Source: Marinobacter psychrophilus
Lineage (GTDB): Bacteria > Pseudomonadota > Gammaproteobacteria > Pseudomonadales > Oleiphilaceae
DNA: 64,000 nt
Direction of reading: 5' to 3'
Assembly (NCBI RefSeq): GCF_001043175.1
Contig: NZ_CP011494.1
Span: forward strand, 1,426,001-1,490,000
Shown here: piece after piece, positions 16,936 to 26,210 of the stretch
Numbering within the stretch: the stretch's first letter is position 1
Layout: every line of letters begins with the position of its first letter
Program-made: the position numbers and the translations under genes
Notes under the pieces: generated by a model
Database searches by the model: none
What the model was told of the DNA's origin: nothing
The model's input: the letters and a program-made list of their open reading frames with translations, nothing else

Positions 16936-17113
16936 ATGTCCGTCGTCTTGAAGAGGCCTAGGATATTACGAGCCAAGCTTGCCGTGCGATGACTCGACTT
17001 TGATTAATGCGCCTATATTTGAACGATGGACGATGATCAGCGGCGTTACTGTCCCAACTCCAGAGTAAACTGTCAAAACCACTAACCGGGTATGATGATT
17101 TGCCCCATAAGCG

Positions 17114-17149
17114 GTGGATGCTCTAGGATTTCAGTGGATGCCAGTGGAC
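17114..17149. repeat. Three short GTGGA(T/C) repeats beside tRNA-Arg
   Basis: GTGGATGC occurs at 17114 and 17134 and GTGGAC at 17144, that is at spacings of 20 and 10 bp, in the 283-bp gene-free stretch 16936-17218 next to the tRNA 3' end. Helically phased repeats next to a tRNA 3' end resemble integrase arm-binding sites of an old attachment region. No integrase gene is in the window. Confidence 0.3.
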
Positions 17150-17218
17150 TTGAATTTGTTAAAAAGTGCTTTAAAACGGGGGATTTTGGTTCTTGACGGG
17201 TCTTAGCGGACTGTCAAA

Positions 17219-17295
17219 TGGTGCCCTCGGCAGGACTCGAACCTGCTACCTTCCCCTTAGGAGGGGGACGCTCTATCCAGATGAGCTACGAAGGC
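17219..17295 (-). tRNA. tRNA-Arg (anticodon CCT)
   Basis: A full cloverleaf on the minus strand: acceptor stem GCCTTCG/CGAGGGC, D arm, anticodon loop CTCCTAA with anticodon CCT, variable loop, T arm with TTCGAGT, and an encoded CCA end. The 3' end points toward the accessory region at lower coordinates. tRNA-Arg(CCU) genes are frequent integration sites. Confidence 0.96.
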
Positions 17296-17393
17296 ATAAT
17301 GCCAAGAAGGGCGGTATGATAACGGGCTGAGGCGCGTGGCTCAAGGCTTTGCGCGGGTTGTTTATTATTGGACGCGGTGTAACCAATACTGTG

Positions 17394-18107
17394 ATGACGG
17401 ATTTGAAAACGAATGTAAGGCTGAGCGTCGTTGTGCCGGTGTGGAATGAGGCTGTAGTGATTGGCGCTTTGTTGCAGTCGCTTCAGCCGTTGCGGGCGGT
17501 AGGCCACGAGGTGATTGTGGCGGATGGCGGCAGCACCGATGGCACGCAAGACTTGGCCCGGCTTTTGTGTGATCAGCTGGTGAGTGCGGAGTTAAGGCGG
17601 TCGGCGCAGATGAATGCCGGTGCGGCGGTTGCCCATGGTGACGTGCTGTTGTTTCTGCACGCCGATACGCAGTTGCCTGCGGATGCCGTGCAGCAATTGC
17701 AGGCATTTGTGCCAACGCTGAACGTGTGGGGTCGATTTGATGTTCGCTTAAGTGGCTCGCGGCCGCTGTTTCGTGTGATTTCCTGGTTTATGAATAAGCG
17801 TTCGCGGTTGACCGGTATTTGTACCGGCGATCAGGCGATGTTTGTACGCCGCGATACCTTTGACGTCTTGGGGGGCTTTGCACCTCAACCGTTAATGGAA
17901 GATGTTGAGTTGTCGCGGCGTTTGCGTGATGTGTCGCGTCCTTTCTGTATAGCAAGCCCGGTAACGACAGACAGCCGGCGCTGGCAACAAAGAGGCGCTT
18001 GGGCAACAATTTTGCTGATGTGGCAGCTGCGCTGGCGCTATTGGCGCGGCGAGTCTGCTGAGTCTTTGGCCCAAGCCTACCAATCGGATGTTCGTAATGC
18101 CCAATAA
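17394..18107 (+). CDS. Family 2 glycosyltransferase (TIGR04283 'arsenosugar biosynthesis' type)
   Basis: A GT-A fold glycosyltransferase of 237 residues: VVVPVWNEAVVIGALL start, ADGGSTDGT nucleotide-binding motif, FLHADTQLP with the metal-binding DxD-like motif, and GDQAMFVRR with the acidic EDVELSRR near the C-terminus. This pattern matches the family labelled 'arsenosugar biosynthesis glycosyltransferase'. The true substrate is uncertain, as many members occur in genomes without arsenosugar evidence. The ATG at 17394 is chosen because it immediately precedes the conserved region; a TTG at 17349 is in frame. The downstream partner gene overlaps its 3' end. Confidence 0.8.
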   Translation: MTDLKTNVRLSVVVPVWNEAVVIGALLQSLQPLRAVGHEVIVADGGSTDGTQDLARLLCDQLVSAELRRSAQMNAGAAVAHGDVLLFLHADTQLPADAVQQLQAFVPTLNVWGRFDVRLSGSRPLFRVISWFMNKRSRLTGICTGDQAMFVRRDTFDVLGGFAPQPLMEDVELSRRLRDVSRPFCIASPVTTDSRRWQQRGAWATILLMWQLRWRYWRGESAESLAQAYQSDVRNAQ

Positions 18108-18738
18108 TGAAAACAACTCTGACCAAACGCTGGTCATGCAGTTTGCCAAATGGCCTGAAGCCGGCAAGGTAAAAACGCGTTTAATACCCGCACTGGGCGA
18201 ACAGGGGGCTCTGGCGGCGCATTGCGAGTTAACTCAGGCGGTGCTGGATAATTTGCTGGCGACGGCTTTACCGCTGCAGTTTTGGTGGGACTGTCATCGT
18301 ACGCCCCCTGCAGAAGCCGCTGAGGTGATGAAAAAGTTGCAAGGGCAACGTGTACAGCAGCGTTTTCAGAGCGATGGCAACCTGGGTGATCGCATGGCCG
18401 CGGCTTTATGTGGTGCTCTATGTAGCCACAAATACGCCATCATTGTAGGCAGTGATTGCCCGTCGGTGGATGCAGCTCATGTTCTTCTGGCCGCTGAGAA
18501 GCTGATTCACGTTGATGTGGTGTTAGGGCCATCGGAAGACGGTGGCTATGTGTTGATTGGCGCACGCAAGGTGGTGTTTGGCATGTTGGATGGCATTCAC
18601 TGGGGTAGCGAGCATGTTCTGCGGCAAACCCGTGAGAAACTGGAGAGTGCGGGGTTAAGCGTTGAATTGTTGCCCATGCGCTGGGATGTGGATGAGGTTG
18701 AAGACTGGCAGCGGTTTCAGCGCGATGTTGCTCGCTGA
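18088..18738 (+). CDS. DUF2064/TIGR04282 glycosyltransferase-like protein
   Basis: A 216-residue GT-A-like protein with FAKWPEAGKVKTRL near the N-terminus (the family's nucleotide-binding loop), IIVGSDCPSV as metal-binding motif and GPSEDGGYVLIG. It belongs to the DUF2064 family that is paired with the preceding type of glycosyltransferase. The ATG at 18088 or 18097 lies inside the upstream gene, so the two genes overlap by 11-20 nt and are probably translationally coupled. Function is unproven. Confidence 0.82.
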   Translation: MFVMPNNENNSDQTLVMQFAKWPEAGKVKTRLIPALGEQGALAAHCELTQAVLDNLLATALPLQFWWDCHRTPPAEAAEVMKKLQGQRVQQRFQSDGNLGDRMAAALCGALCSHKYAIIVGSDCPSVDAAHVLLAAEKLIHVDVVLGPSEDGGYVLIGARKVVFGMLDGIHWGSEHVLRQTREKLESAGLSVELLPMRWDVDEVEDWQRFQRDVAR

Positions 18739-18767
18739 AACCGTCGCCAGTCTTAGACAAAGAGTTT

Positions 18768-21692
18768 TTAGCGCGCCGCGACCGGTGGCTGGGCTCTGAG
18801 TTTCTGCATTTGCTCGTCCGCGTTGCCGCGACTGGCTGGCGCGGTCTTGTCTGCTTCTGCGTTTACACCTGCGCTTTGGCCGTTCGAGGTGACCAATAAC
18901 GCTCGCTCACGTTGTTCCAGAGCGGTTCGAAAGGTGCTTTGCAATTGCGCTAGACTGACATTTTCAATCGCTGCTGCTAATTGTTCGCGGGAGTCAAAAT
19001 GGCTATTGCCGCGGTCAATTTCACTCCAGAAGCGCCCGGAGATATCGCCTAGTTGGCGTTCTTGTTCCAGTATGCCGCTAATGACTGCCTGCTTTTCTTG
19101 TTCCAACTCTTTGCTTCCAAGGCCTGCTAGGGTACTGGCGAAGCTTTCCATAAACTCGTCCACAGCGGTATTAATGGCCTGCGGACGGGTGTCTGGAGAT
19201 TGCACGATTAATGCAAGCGCCGGAGTTTCCAGCATTTCGAATGACGTTGCGTAAACGATGTAGCCCAGTTGGCGCTGGGTGCGAATGTTCTCGTAGAACG
19301 GGCTACGGATAATTTGAGTGAGTAGGCGATACTGCGCGCGCTCTGCCAAGCTGGTATTCAGGCCTTGCAGGTACAGGGCATAGCCGGTATCCGGGTGGCT
19401 TATGTTCATTTTCACGCGGGTTTCGCCTGCGGGAATCTGGCGTATGCGGCTGCGCTCTACCTTCGTGTACTGGCTGTCGGCCATGATCAGAGCCCGTGCC
19501 TGTTGGACCATGTTCAACGCAGACGCGGCGCTGAGGTTGCCGTGAACCAGCATGACAGGGTCCAGGCCCGTCATTAGCTGTTGCTGGAAGGCTTGAAGGT
19601 CATTCAGGGTGACTTCTTGAGCGGCTTTTAGCTTGTCTTCGTTCTGCCAGGCGCCCTCAAGAAGTGCGGTTTGAATGTAGTCGGTAATCTGTTCGCTAGG
19701 GCGATTACGGGATTGATTCACCAAGCTGTCCACCAGGTTCTGGCGCGCGATGTCAAAGCGTTGTTGGGTCAGTTCCGGGTTAGCGACCTGTTGCAGAATC
19801 TGGCGTAGCAGCGTGCTTGTTTGGTCGCTGTAGCCACCCACCCTCAGTGTTAATCCACGTAGATGGGGGTAAATACTGAAGTCCAGCCCGGCCAAGCGCG
19901 CGGAATAGGCCCAAGCGTTCAGGTTGGTGTTCAGGGCGTCTGTCAGCAGTCGCAGCAGCACCGCGTTGCGGGCGGACTCTCGTGCCAAGGGTGTGCGCAG
20001 GCTCAGGTATACGTTGGCTTTGGGGGTGCCGAAACGGGTGTCGCGTGCGTACCACAGTTCAATTTCGCCATCATTATTAACACCATCATTGGCACCAGCA
20101 CTCAGCAGCTGTTCAGGCTGATTCATGGTGTCGCCACTGAGCATGGCAAGGTTTTCCGGTATGAAGGGGTTAGCTTGCGGCAGCGCAAGCTGGCTGGCCA
20201 GGGCGGCGCTGGCGGGTTGGTTCAATTGTTGAGCACTCAAGGGCTCCTGCTGCCACTGGGTGTTATACCACTGCGTAGCGCGAGCCTCGCCCAGATCGGG
20301 TTCGGGTTGTAGCACAAAGAGCAGCAGGTTATCTGGAGTGAGTTGCTCAAGAATCTCGCGGTACTGGCCGGGCGCATAGCTTTCTAGCAACCAGGGCGCG
20401 CGCAATATATCGGCTGCTGGATAATGTTGCAGTTGCCCGGCCAGGCGCATCACTTGATGTACGGGATCGCTTTTTTCGTTAAAACGGAAATCAATGTCGG
20501 CCAGCTTGCGCATTTCTTCAAAACGTTGCTCGCTGATGCCGTTGTCGCGCACTTTATCGATGTAAGCGAACACCAGTGGAAGAATGGTGTTTTGCTGTTC
20601 CAGGCCTTGTTTGGTTAGGGCCATGGAGATTTCCAGTGTGGCACCATCGCCGGTGTCCATTCCCAAGCCCGCCGACAGGCTTTCGGCCAGTCCCGCGCGT
20701 TTCAGCACGTCAAACAGGCTGCCTGGGCCCTCATGGCCCAACAGGTTGGTCACATAGCGGGCTGGTTTGGTGCGGTATTGATCCTGCTGTGAGGCAATAG
20801 GGAATACCAGGGACATGTTGCGGATGTCTTTCAGCGACGCCACGGTCACTTTTGTGGGTAGTTGCTCACGATCAACCAAAGGTGCGCTGTGGCGCTTCTG
20901 CGTTAGCTTGCGGTCTTCAATAGCGTCGAAGCGGCCGCGCACCAGTTGTTCCAGACGATCCAGCGATTGCGGTCCGTAAACCGCAAGATTCATCAAGTTG
21001 GCAGAGTAATGTTGCTGCCAAAATTCGACCAGGTCTTCACGCAACGGCCGTTGTTCGCTGTTTTCCAGTGTGGTCAGATTACCCACAGCAAACTGGTGAA
21101 AGGCGTGCTCGGCAGGCGTAACCGCTTTGCGAACTGAAAAAAAGCGGCGGCCGTCTTCTTTGAGTTTGGAGCTGTATTCGGAATGCACCGCGTTGCGTTC
21201 GCGATCGACCAGTTCGGCGGTGAACAGGGGTGCGGAGAATTGCTGGGCGAAACGGTCCAGAGCCGGCTCTAGAAATTCGGCCTGTACATCAAAGAAATAG
21301 TTAGTGTCCTGGAACGCAGTAAAGGCGTTGTGGCTGCCGCCGTGACTGGCGATGAACTGTTGGTACTCGCCGGGTTCAGGGTATTTCTCGGTGCCCAGAA
21401 ACAGCATGTGTTCCAAGAAGTGAGCCAGGCCCTCGCGATCTGCGGGGTCGTCACCGCTGCCAACGGCTACATTTAACGATGCGGCGGCTTTGTCTGCACT
21501 TTTGTCTGACACCAGTAACACTCGCAGGCCGTTATCCAATTGTAAATAACGATACAGGTTGGCGTCGTTGGGGCTTTTTGTCAGTTCCTGCGCGGCAAGG
21601 CTGAATGAACTGGCGACTAACAGATATAAGAAAGTCAGGGCTGCTGGCCAGAATCGGTTTCGGCGTGTTGGCCGCGTCAGGGTAGGCATCAT
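18768..21692 (-). CDS. M16 family zinc peptidase (pitrilysin/insulinase-like)
   Basis: A 974-residue protein with an N-terminal signal peptide (hydrophobic segment ending near SLAAQ). The inverted zinc motif HFLEH is at about residue 88, with the third ligand Glu further on in RNAVHSEYSSK. Length and layout (active half, inactive half) match periplasmic protease III. These enzymes degrade small peptides in the periplasm. The gene begins 2 nt after the stop of the small upstream gene, so the two are cotranscribed. Confidence 0.9.
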   Translation of the reverse strand: MMPTLTRPTRRNRFWPAALTFLYLLVASSFSLAAQELTKSPNDANLYRYLQLDNGLRVLLVSDKSADKAAASLNVAVGSGDDPADREGLAHFLEHMLFLGTEKYPEPGEYQQFIASHGGSHNAFTAFQDTNYFFDVQAEFLEPALDRFAQQFSAPLFTAELVDRERNAVHSEYSSKLKEDGRRFFSVRKAVTPAEHAFHQFAVGNLTTLENSEQRPLREDLVEFWQQHYSANLMNLAVYGPQSLDRLEQLVRGRFDAIEDRKLTQKRHSAPLVDREQLPTKVTVASLKDIRNMSLVFPIASQQDQYRTKPARYVTNLLGHEGPGSLFDVLKRAGLAESLSAGLGMDTGDGATLEISMALTKQGLEQQNTILPLVFAYIDKVRDNGISEQRFEEMRKLADIDFRFNEKSDPVHQVMRLAGQLQHYPAADILRAPWLLESYAPGQYREILEQLTPDNLLLFVLQPEPDLGEARATQWYNTQWQQEPLSAQQLNQPASAALASQLALPQANPFIPENLAMLSGDTMNQPEQLLSAGANDGVNNDGEIELWYARDTRFGTPKANVYLSLRTPLARESARNAVLLRLLTDALNTNLNAWAYSARLAGLDFSIYPHLRGLTLRVGGYSDQTSTLLRQILQQVANPELTQQRFDIARQNLVDSLVNQSRNRPSEQITDYIQTALLEGAWQNEDKLKAAQEVTLNDLQAFQQQLMTGLDPVMLVHGNLSAASALNMVQQARALIMADSQYTKVERSRIRQIPAGETRVKMNISHPDTGYALYLQGLNTSLAERAQYRLLTQIIRSPFYENIRTQRQLGYIVYATSFEMLETPALALIVQSPDTRPQAINTAVDEFMESFASTLAGLGSKELEQEKQAVISGILEQERQLGDISGRFWSEIDRGNSHFDSREQLAAAIENVSLAQLQSTFRTALEQRERALLVTSNGQSAGVNAEADKTAPASRGNADEQMQKLRAQPPVAAR

Positions 21693-21693
21693 T

Positions 21694-21993
21694 TCAGTGC
21701 ATCCTTGTTTTGCCGTGGGTCTGTGGTTGTTGATCTAACGTTTTTCGCGCCAGGTCGACGGTTTTGTCTGCGCTGAGCTCTCCAGAGGCAATGCGTTCCA
21801 ATACTGTTGCCATAACTGCAACATTCTGGCGTTGGCTTTTGAATTCGGCTTGAAAAGCGGTGTCTATGGCTTCGTAAACTGCTTGAATTTTCTGCTCCCG
21901 ATCGCCAGCATTGGCTGCGGTGTCGTTGATGGCTTTCAGGCAGGCGCGCGCGATCGCGATGTAGCGTTCGGCGTTGGGGTTTTTCTGGGACAT
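21694..21993 (-). CDS. Small protein of unknown function (99 aa)
   Basis: The protein is predicted all-helical, soluble, Ala- and Gln-rich, and has no signal peptide or recognisable motif. The conserved look of its frame and the tight coupling to the M16 peptidase gene downstream (2 nt) support a real gene. I do not recognise the family. A role linked to the peptidase is possible but there is nothing in the sequence to show it. Confidence 0.65.
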   Translation of the reverse strand: MSQKNPNAERYIAIARACLKAINDTAANAGDREQKIQAVYEAIDTAFQAEFKSQRQNVAVMATVLERIASGELSADKTVDLARKTLDQQPQTHGKTRMH

Positions 21994-22167
21994 GACGTTA
22001 TTCCAAACAACAGATACGATGGGTAACAGACGCGGGTATGCGTCGAAAGTTCCTAATTATCGCATTGATGCCTATAAGTTGCTAAAACCTAAATGCTTTA
22101 GGTCTTTATACGCAAACACTGCTATAACTTGTCTATACAATAACGTAACAATTAAGGTGGACTCTGC

Positions 22168-24153
22168 ATGAATTATTTTGTAACAGGCGGCACCGGATTT
22201 ATCGGTCGGTTTTTGATAGCCAAGTTGCTGGCGCGCGGCGCTATCGTTCATGTACTTGTACGAGAGCAGTCGGTGCAAAAGCTGGAAGATTTGCGGGAGA
22301 AGCTGGGCGCTGATGAAAAGCAGATCAAGGCGGTGGTCGGTGATTTGACGGTCCCAAGCCTTGGCCTTGATAAAAAAACATTGAAGCAGCTGAGTGGAAA
22401 GATTGATCACTTTTTTCACTTGGCGGCCATTTACGATATGTCTGCCAGTGAAGAGTCACAGCAAGCCGCCAACATTGATGGCACTCGTGCTGCTGTGGCC
22501 GCAGCCGAAGCGCTCGAGGCCGGGATTTTTCATCACGTGTCGTCGATCGCAGTAGCAGGTCTGTTTAAAGGCACTTTCCGTGAAGATATGTTTGCCGAGG
22601 CCGGTAAGCTTGACCACCCTTATTTTCGCACCAAACACGAGTCTGAGAGGGTGGTGCGCGACGATTGCAACGTGCCGTTCCGTATTTATCGTCCCGGTCT
22701 GGTGATTGGTGACTCCGCTACCGGCGATATGGACAAGGTAGACGGGCCTTATTACTTCTTCAAGATGATTCAGAAGATCCGCGGCGTGCTGCCTCAGTGG
22801 GTGCCCACTATAGGTATCGAAGGGGGCCGCCTGAATATTGTGCCGGTGAATTTTGTGGCAGATGCGTTGGATCATATCGCCCACCTGCCAGACGAAGACG
22901 GCAAGTGTTTCCACCTTGTGGATTCTGACCCGTACAAGGTTGGTGAAATACTCAATATATTCTGTGAGGCGGGCCACGCACCCAAGATGGGCATGCGTAT
23001 TGATTCGCGCATGTTCGGATTTGTGCCGCCGTTTATTCGCCAGAGCCTGAAAAATTTGCCGCCGGTTAAGCGAATGAGTCGCGCTTTGCTGGATGATCTG
23101 GGTATTCCTGCATCGGTGTTGTCTTTTATCAATTACCCCACCCGCTTTGATGCGCGCGAAACCGAGCGCGTGTTGCAGGGCACCGGTATAGAAGTGCCCC
23201 GCTTGCCAGACTATGCACCGGTGATATGGGATTACTGGGAACGCAATTTGGACCCCGATTTGTTCAAAGACCGCACTCTGCGCGGCACGGTGGAAGGTAA
23301 AGTATGCGTAGTCACCGGCGCCACCTCCGGTATTGGCCTGGCGACAGCGGAAAAGCTGGCGGATGCGGGTGCGATTTTGGTGATTGGAGCGCGTACCCAG
23401 GAAACCTTGGACCAAGTGAGCGAGCAATTAAACGCGCGAGGCGCTGATGTGCACGCTTATCAGTGTGACTTTGCGGATATGGACGCTTGTGACCGGTTTA
23501 TTCAAACCGTTAGCGAGAACCACGGTGCGGTGGATGTGCTGATAAACAATGCCGGCCGCTCCATTCGCCGCTCGTTAGATAAGTCTTTTGACCGTTTTCA
23601 TGATTTTGAACGCACCATGCAGCTGAACTATTTTGGTTCGTTGCGTTTGATTATGGGCTTTGCGCCGACCATGTTAGAACGTCGCCGTGGCCATATCATC
23701 AATATTTCGTCTATTGGCGTGCTGACTAACTCGCCGCGCTTTTCGGCCTATGTGGCGTCTAAATCGGCCCTGGATTCGTTCAGCCGTTGCGCCGCTGCGG
23801 AGTGGTCAGACAGACACGTTTGTTTTACCACCATCAACATGCCGTTGGTGAAAACGCCCATGATAGCGCCCACTAAAATCTACGATTCTGTGCCCACACT
23901 GAGTCCGGAAGAGGCAGCGGACATGGTGGTGAATGCGATTGTTTACCGGCCCAAGCGCATTGCGACGCGGATGGGCGTGTTTGCACAGGTACTAAACGCG
24001 GTGGCACCCAAGGCCAGTGAAATTCTAATGAATACTGGTTACAAGATGTTTCCGGATTCGATGCCTAAAAAAGGCAAAGAGGTGATCGCTGAAAAGGGTG
24101 CATCCACCGATCAGGTGGCATTTGCAGCCATTATGCGGGGTATTCACTGGTAG
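22168..24153 (+). CDS. Two-domain fatty acyl-CoA reductase (alcohol-forming)
   Basis: A 661-residue protein made of an N-terminal reductase domain (NAD-binding TGGTGFIGRF, residues 7-16; catalytic YxxxK around YFRTK) and a C-terminal short-chain dehydrogenase domain (TGATSGIG near 385; YVASK near 530). This two-domain arrangement and length match the Marinobacter fatty acyl-CoA reductase that reduces acyl-CoA, through the aldehyde, to fatty alcohol for wax esters, using NADPH. AAGGTGG precedes the ATG. It is monocistronic, ending in a strong hairpin terminator shared with the convergent rnt gene. The match is close to remembered Marinobacter sequences along its whole length. Confidence 0.93.
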   Translation: MNYFVTGGTGFIGRFLIAKLLARGAIVHVLVREQSVQKLEDLREKLGADEKQIKAVVGDLTVPSLGLDKKTLKQLSGKIDHFFHLAAIYDMSASEESQQAANIDGTRAAVAAAEALEAGIFHHVSSIAVAGLFKGTFREDMFAEAGKLDHPYFRTKHESERVVRDDCNVPFRIYRPGLVIGDSATGDMDKVDGPYYFFKMIQKIRGVLPQWVPTIGIEGGRLNIVPVNFVADALDHIAHLPDEDGKCFHLVDSDPYKVGEILNIFCEAGHAPKMGMRIDSRMFGFVPPFIRQSLKNLPPVKRMSRALLDDLGIPASVLSFINYPTRFDARETERVLQGTGIEVPRLPDYAPVIWDYWERNLDPDLFKDRTLRGTVEGKVCVVTGATSGIGLATAEKLADAGAILVIGARTQETLDQVSEQLNARGADVHAYQCDFADMDACDRFIQTVSENHGAVDVLINNAGRSIRRSLDKSFDRFHDFERTMQLNYFGSLRLIMGFAPTMLERRRGHIINISSIGVLTNSPRFSAYVASKSALDSFSRCAAAEWSDRHVCFTTINMPLVKTPMIAPTKIYDSVPTLSPEEAADMVVNAIVYRPKRIATRMGVFAQVLNAVAPKASEILMNTGYKMFPDSMPKKGKEVIAEKGASTDQVAFAAIMRGIHW

Positions 24154-24183
24154 CAAACACTGTAGGGTGAAGTCACTGGTAAT

Positions 24184-24216
24184 AAAAAAGGCGGTGCATT
24201 GGCACCGCCTTTTTTT
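24184..24216. terminator. Bidirectional rho-independent terminator
   Basis: A nine-base stem AGGCGGTGC/GCACCGCCT with a four-base loop is flanked by A6 on the left and T7 on the right. It therefore works for the acyl-CoA reductase gene on the plus strand and for rnt on the minus strand. Confidence 0.92.
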
Positions 24217-24233
24217 GTCATTTTGCAATAACA

Positions 24234-24878
24234 CTATTCGAAAGGCGGGGGTGGGAAGCCCCCAAGTTCCTGCCAGCGATTAACAATACTGCAGAACAGA
24301 TCAGCGGTTTTTTCTGCGTCATAGGCCGCCGAGTGTGCTTCTTTACTATCAAACGGGATGCGCGCCAGTTTACAAGCCTGGGCCAGCACCGTGTGGCCAT
24401 AAGCCAGGCCCGCCAGGGTGGCGGTATCAAACGTCGAAAACGGATGAAACGGATTGCGTTTGATGTCTGCGCGCATGCTGGCGGCAAACACGAAGTTGTG
24501 ATCGAACGTGGCGTTGTGCCCCACAAGAACCGCACGTTTGCAGTCAAAGGCCTTCATCGCTTTGCGTATCGGACTGAATATCTCACTCAGGCCTTCGCGT
24601 TCTGGCACAGCTTCACGCTCTGGGTCCCACGGATCTATGCCAGTAAAGTCCAGCGATGACTGCTCGAAGTTAGCGCCTTCAAACGGGTCTATCTGCTGCA
24701 GGTAAGTTTCGCCACGGTGCAGAAAGCCGTTTTCGTCCATGGTGACCATCACCGCTGCTATTTCCAGCAAAGCATCTTTGGCGGGGTTGAATCCGGCCGT
24801 TTCAACATCGACGACAACAGGAAGAAATCCGCGAAAGCGACGGGACATGGGGTGCATTTGGCTGTTTTCTTCGATCAC
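24234..24878 (-). CDS. rnt: Ribonuclease T
   Basis: A 214-residue DEDD-family exonuclease. The metal ligands are visible: DVETAG (D and E) near residue 21, Asp in GHNATFDHNF near 122, and His and Asp in HSAAYDAEKTADLF near 180. RNase T trims the 3' ends of tRNA and other stable RNAs. It follows pyrC on the same strand, and motY is divergent from pyrC, the arrangement seen in Pseudomonas. Confidence 0.95.
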   Translation of the reverse strand: MIEENSQMHPMSRRFRGFLPVVVDVETAGFNPAKDALLEIAAVMVTMDENGFLHRGETYLQQIDPFEGANFEQSSLDFTGIDPWDPEREAVPEREGLSEIFSPIRKAMKAFDCKRAVLVGHNATFDHNFVFAASMRADIKRNPFHPFSTFDTATLAGLAYGHTVLAQACKLARIPFDSKEAHSAAYDAEKTADLFCSIVNRWQELGGFPPPPFE

Positions 24879-24925
24879 TCAAACTCCAACGATAGCGCTA
24901 TGTGAAAAGGTAATGTAATAAAGGA

Positions 24926-25957
24926 TTACGCCAGGCGCCAGTAAATGGTTTCACCGGCGGCCAATGGCACTATGCTACCACCGGCAAGCGGTAATTCATC
25001 AGGCATGGTCCAGGGCTCGCGTATTAGGGTTATGGTGTCTGTATTACGCGGCAGGCCATAAAAATCGGCACCGTTGAAACTGGCGAACGCTTCAAGTTTA
25101 TCCAGCACGCCCAATTCCTCAAATACTTGTGCGTACAGGTTAATAGCACCAAACGCCGAGTAGCACCCGGCGCAACCGCAAGCCGTTTCTTTGTGGTCTT
25201 TGGTGTGGGGTGCGGAATCAGTACCCAGAAAAAATCGTTTGTCGCCGCTGGCCACCGTTTCTCGCAGCGCCTGTTGATGCCGATTGCGCTTAAGAATGGG
25301 CAGGCAGTACAAGTGAGGCCTTATACCGCCAACCAGCATGTGGTTACGATTGTACATCAGATGCTGGGGAGTGATGGTGGCTGCCAGATTGTCACCTTGG
25401 TGCTGACGCACGAAGTCGGCGGAATCTGCGGTGGTGATGTGCTCTAAAACCACTTTCAAGGTGGGAAACGCCGCCAGTGTAGGCGCTAGAACCCGCTCCA
25501 GAAATACTTTTTCACGATCAAAAATGTCGATGTCGGCATCGGTCACTTCGCCGTGCACCAGCAGCAGCATGCCGCAATCGGCCATAGCCTGCAGTGCTGG
25601 AAAGATATTGGCTACATCGGTTACGCCGGAATCCGAGTTGGTGGTCGCTCCGGCCGGGTATAGTTTGGCAGCCACTATGCCCTGCGCCTTGGCTTGTCGC
25701 ACGCACTCTGGCGTGGTGGTTTCGGTCAGGTACAAGGTCATCAACGGTTCGAAATGGCTGTTACCAGCCGCGCTGCGAATACGCTCGGCATAGGCCAGCG
25801 CCTGGTCGGCAGTGGTCACCGGCGGCATCAGATTGGGCATGATAATGGCGCGGCCGAATACTGCAGCGGTATTCGGTACTACATCGTTCAATATAGCACC
25901 GTCACGAACGTGCAGGTGCCAGTCGTCTGGGCGGGTAATCGTCAGTTTCTGGGTCAT
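24926..25957 (-). CDS. pyrC: Dihydroorotase
   Basis: A 343-residue type II dihydroorotase of pyrimidine synthesis, interconverting carbamoyl-aspartate and dihydroorotate. Zinc ligands are seen in WHLHVRD, LLVHGEV and LEHITT, with the carboxylated Lys in AAKLYPAG and the catalytic Asp in GTDSAPHTK. Length is normal. It is divergent from motY, with about 250 bp between. Confidence 0.96.
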   Translation of the reverse strand: MTQKLTITRPDDWHLHVRDGAILNDVVPNTAAVFGRAIIMPNLMPPVTTADQALAYAERIRSAAGNSHFEPLMTLYLTETTTPECVRQAKAQGIVAAKLYPAGATTNSDSGVTDVANIFPALQAMADCGMLLLVHGEVTDADIDIFDREKVFLERVLAPTLAAFPTLKVVLEHITTADSADFVRQHQGDNLAATITPQHLMYNRNHMLVGGIRPHLYCLPILKRNRHQQALRETVASGDKRFFLGTDSAPHTKDHKETACGCAGCYSAFGAINLYAQVFEELGVLDKLEAFASFNGADFYGLPRNTDTITLIREPWTMPDELPLAGGSIVPLAAGETIYWRLA

Positions 25958-26210
25958 GATTGCGAGTCACTCATTAAAAAACCGATGTAGCGTACTATGC
26001 GCGAAAGATGCATTGCGGCGCCGAAAAATTGGAAATATTGTAACAGAAGGTTGCGCGGTTTGTTCTACTCAAGAGACCTTAGATGGTACTGGCTGCGTTA
26101 TAAAAATGGGTGGCAACCTAAAGATGCAAAGCGACTGGCCGATACCTAAGGAAACCGTGCGTTGAGCGGTCACCCGGTGTGGCCATGACGCCCCCCAAAG
26201 GTAGTGATCA

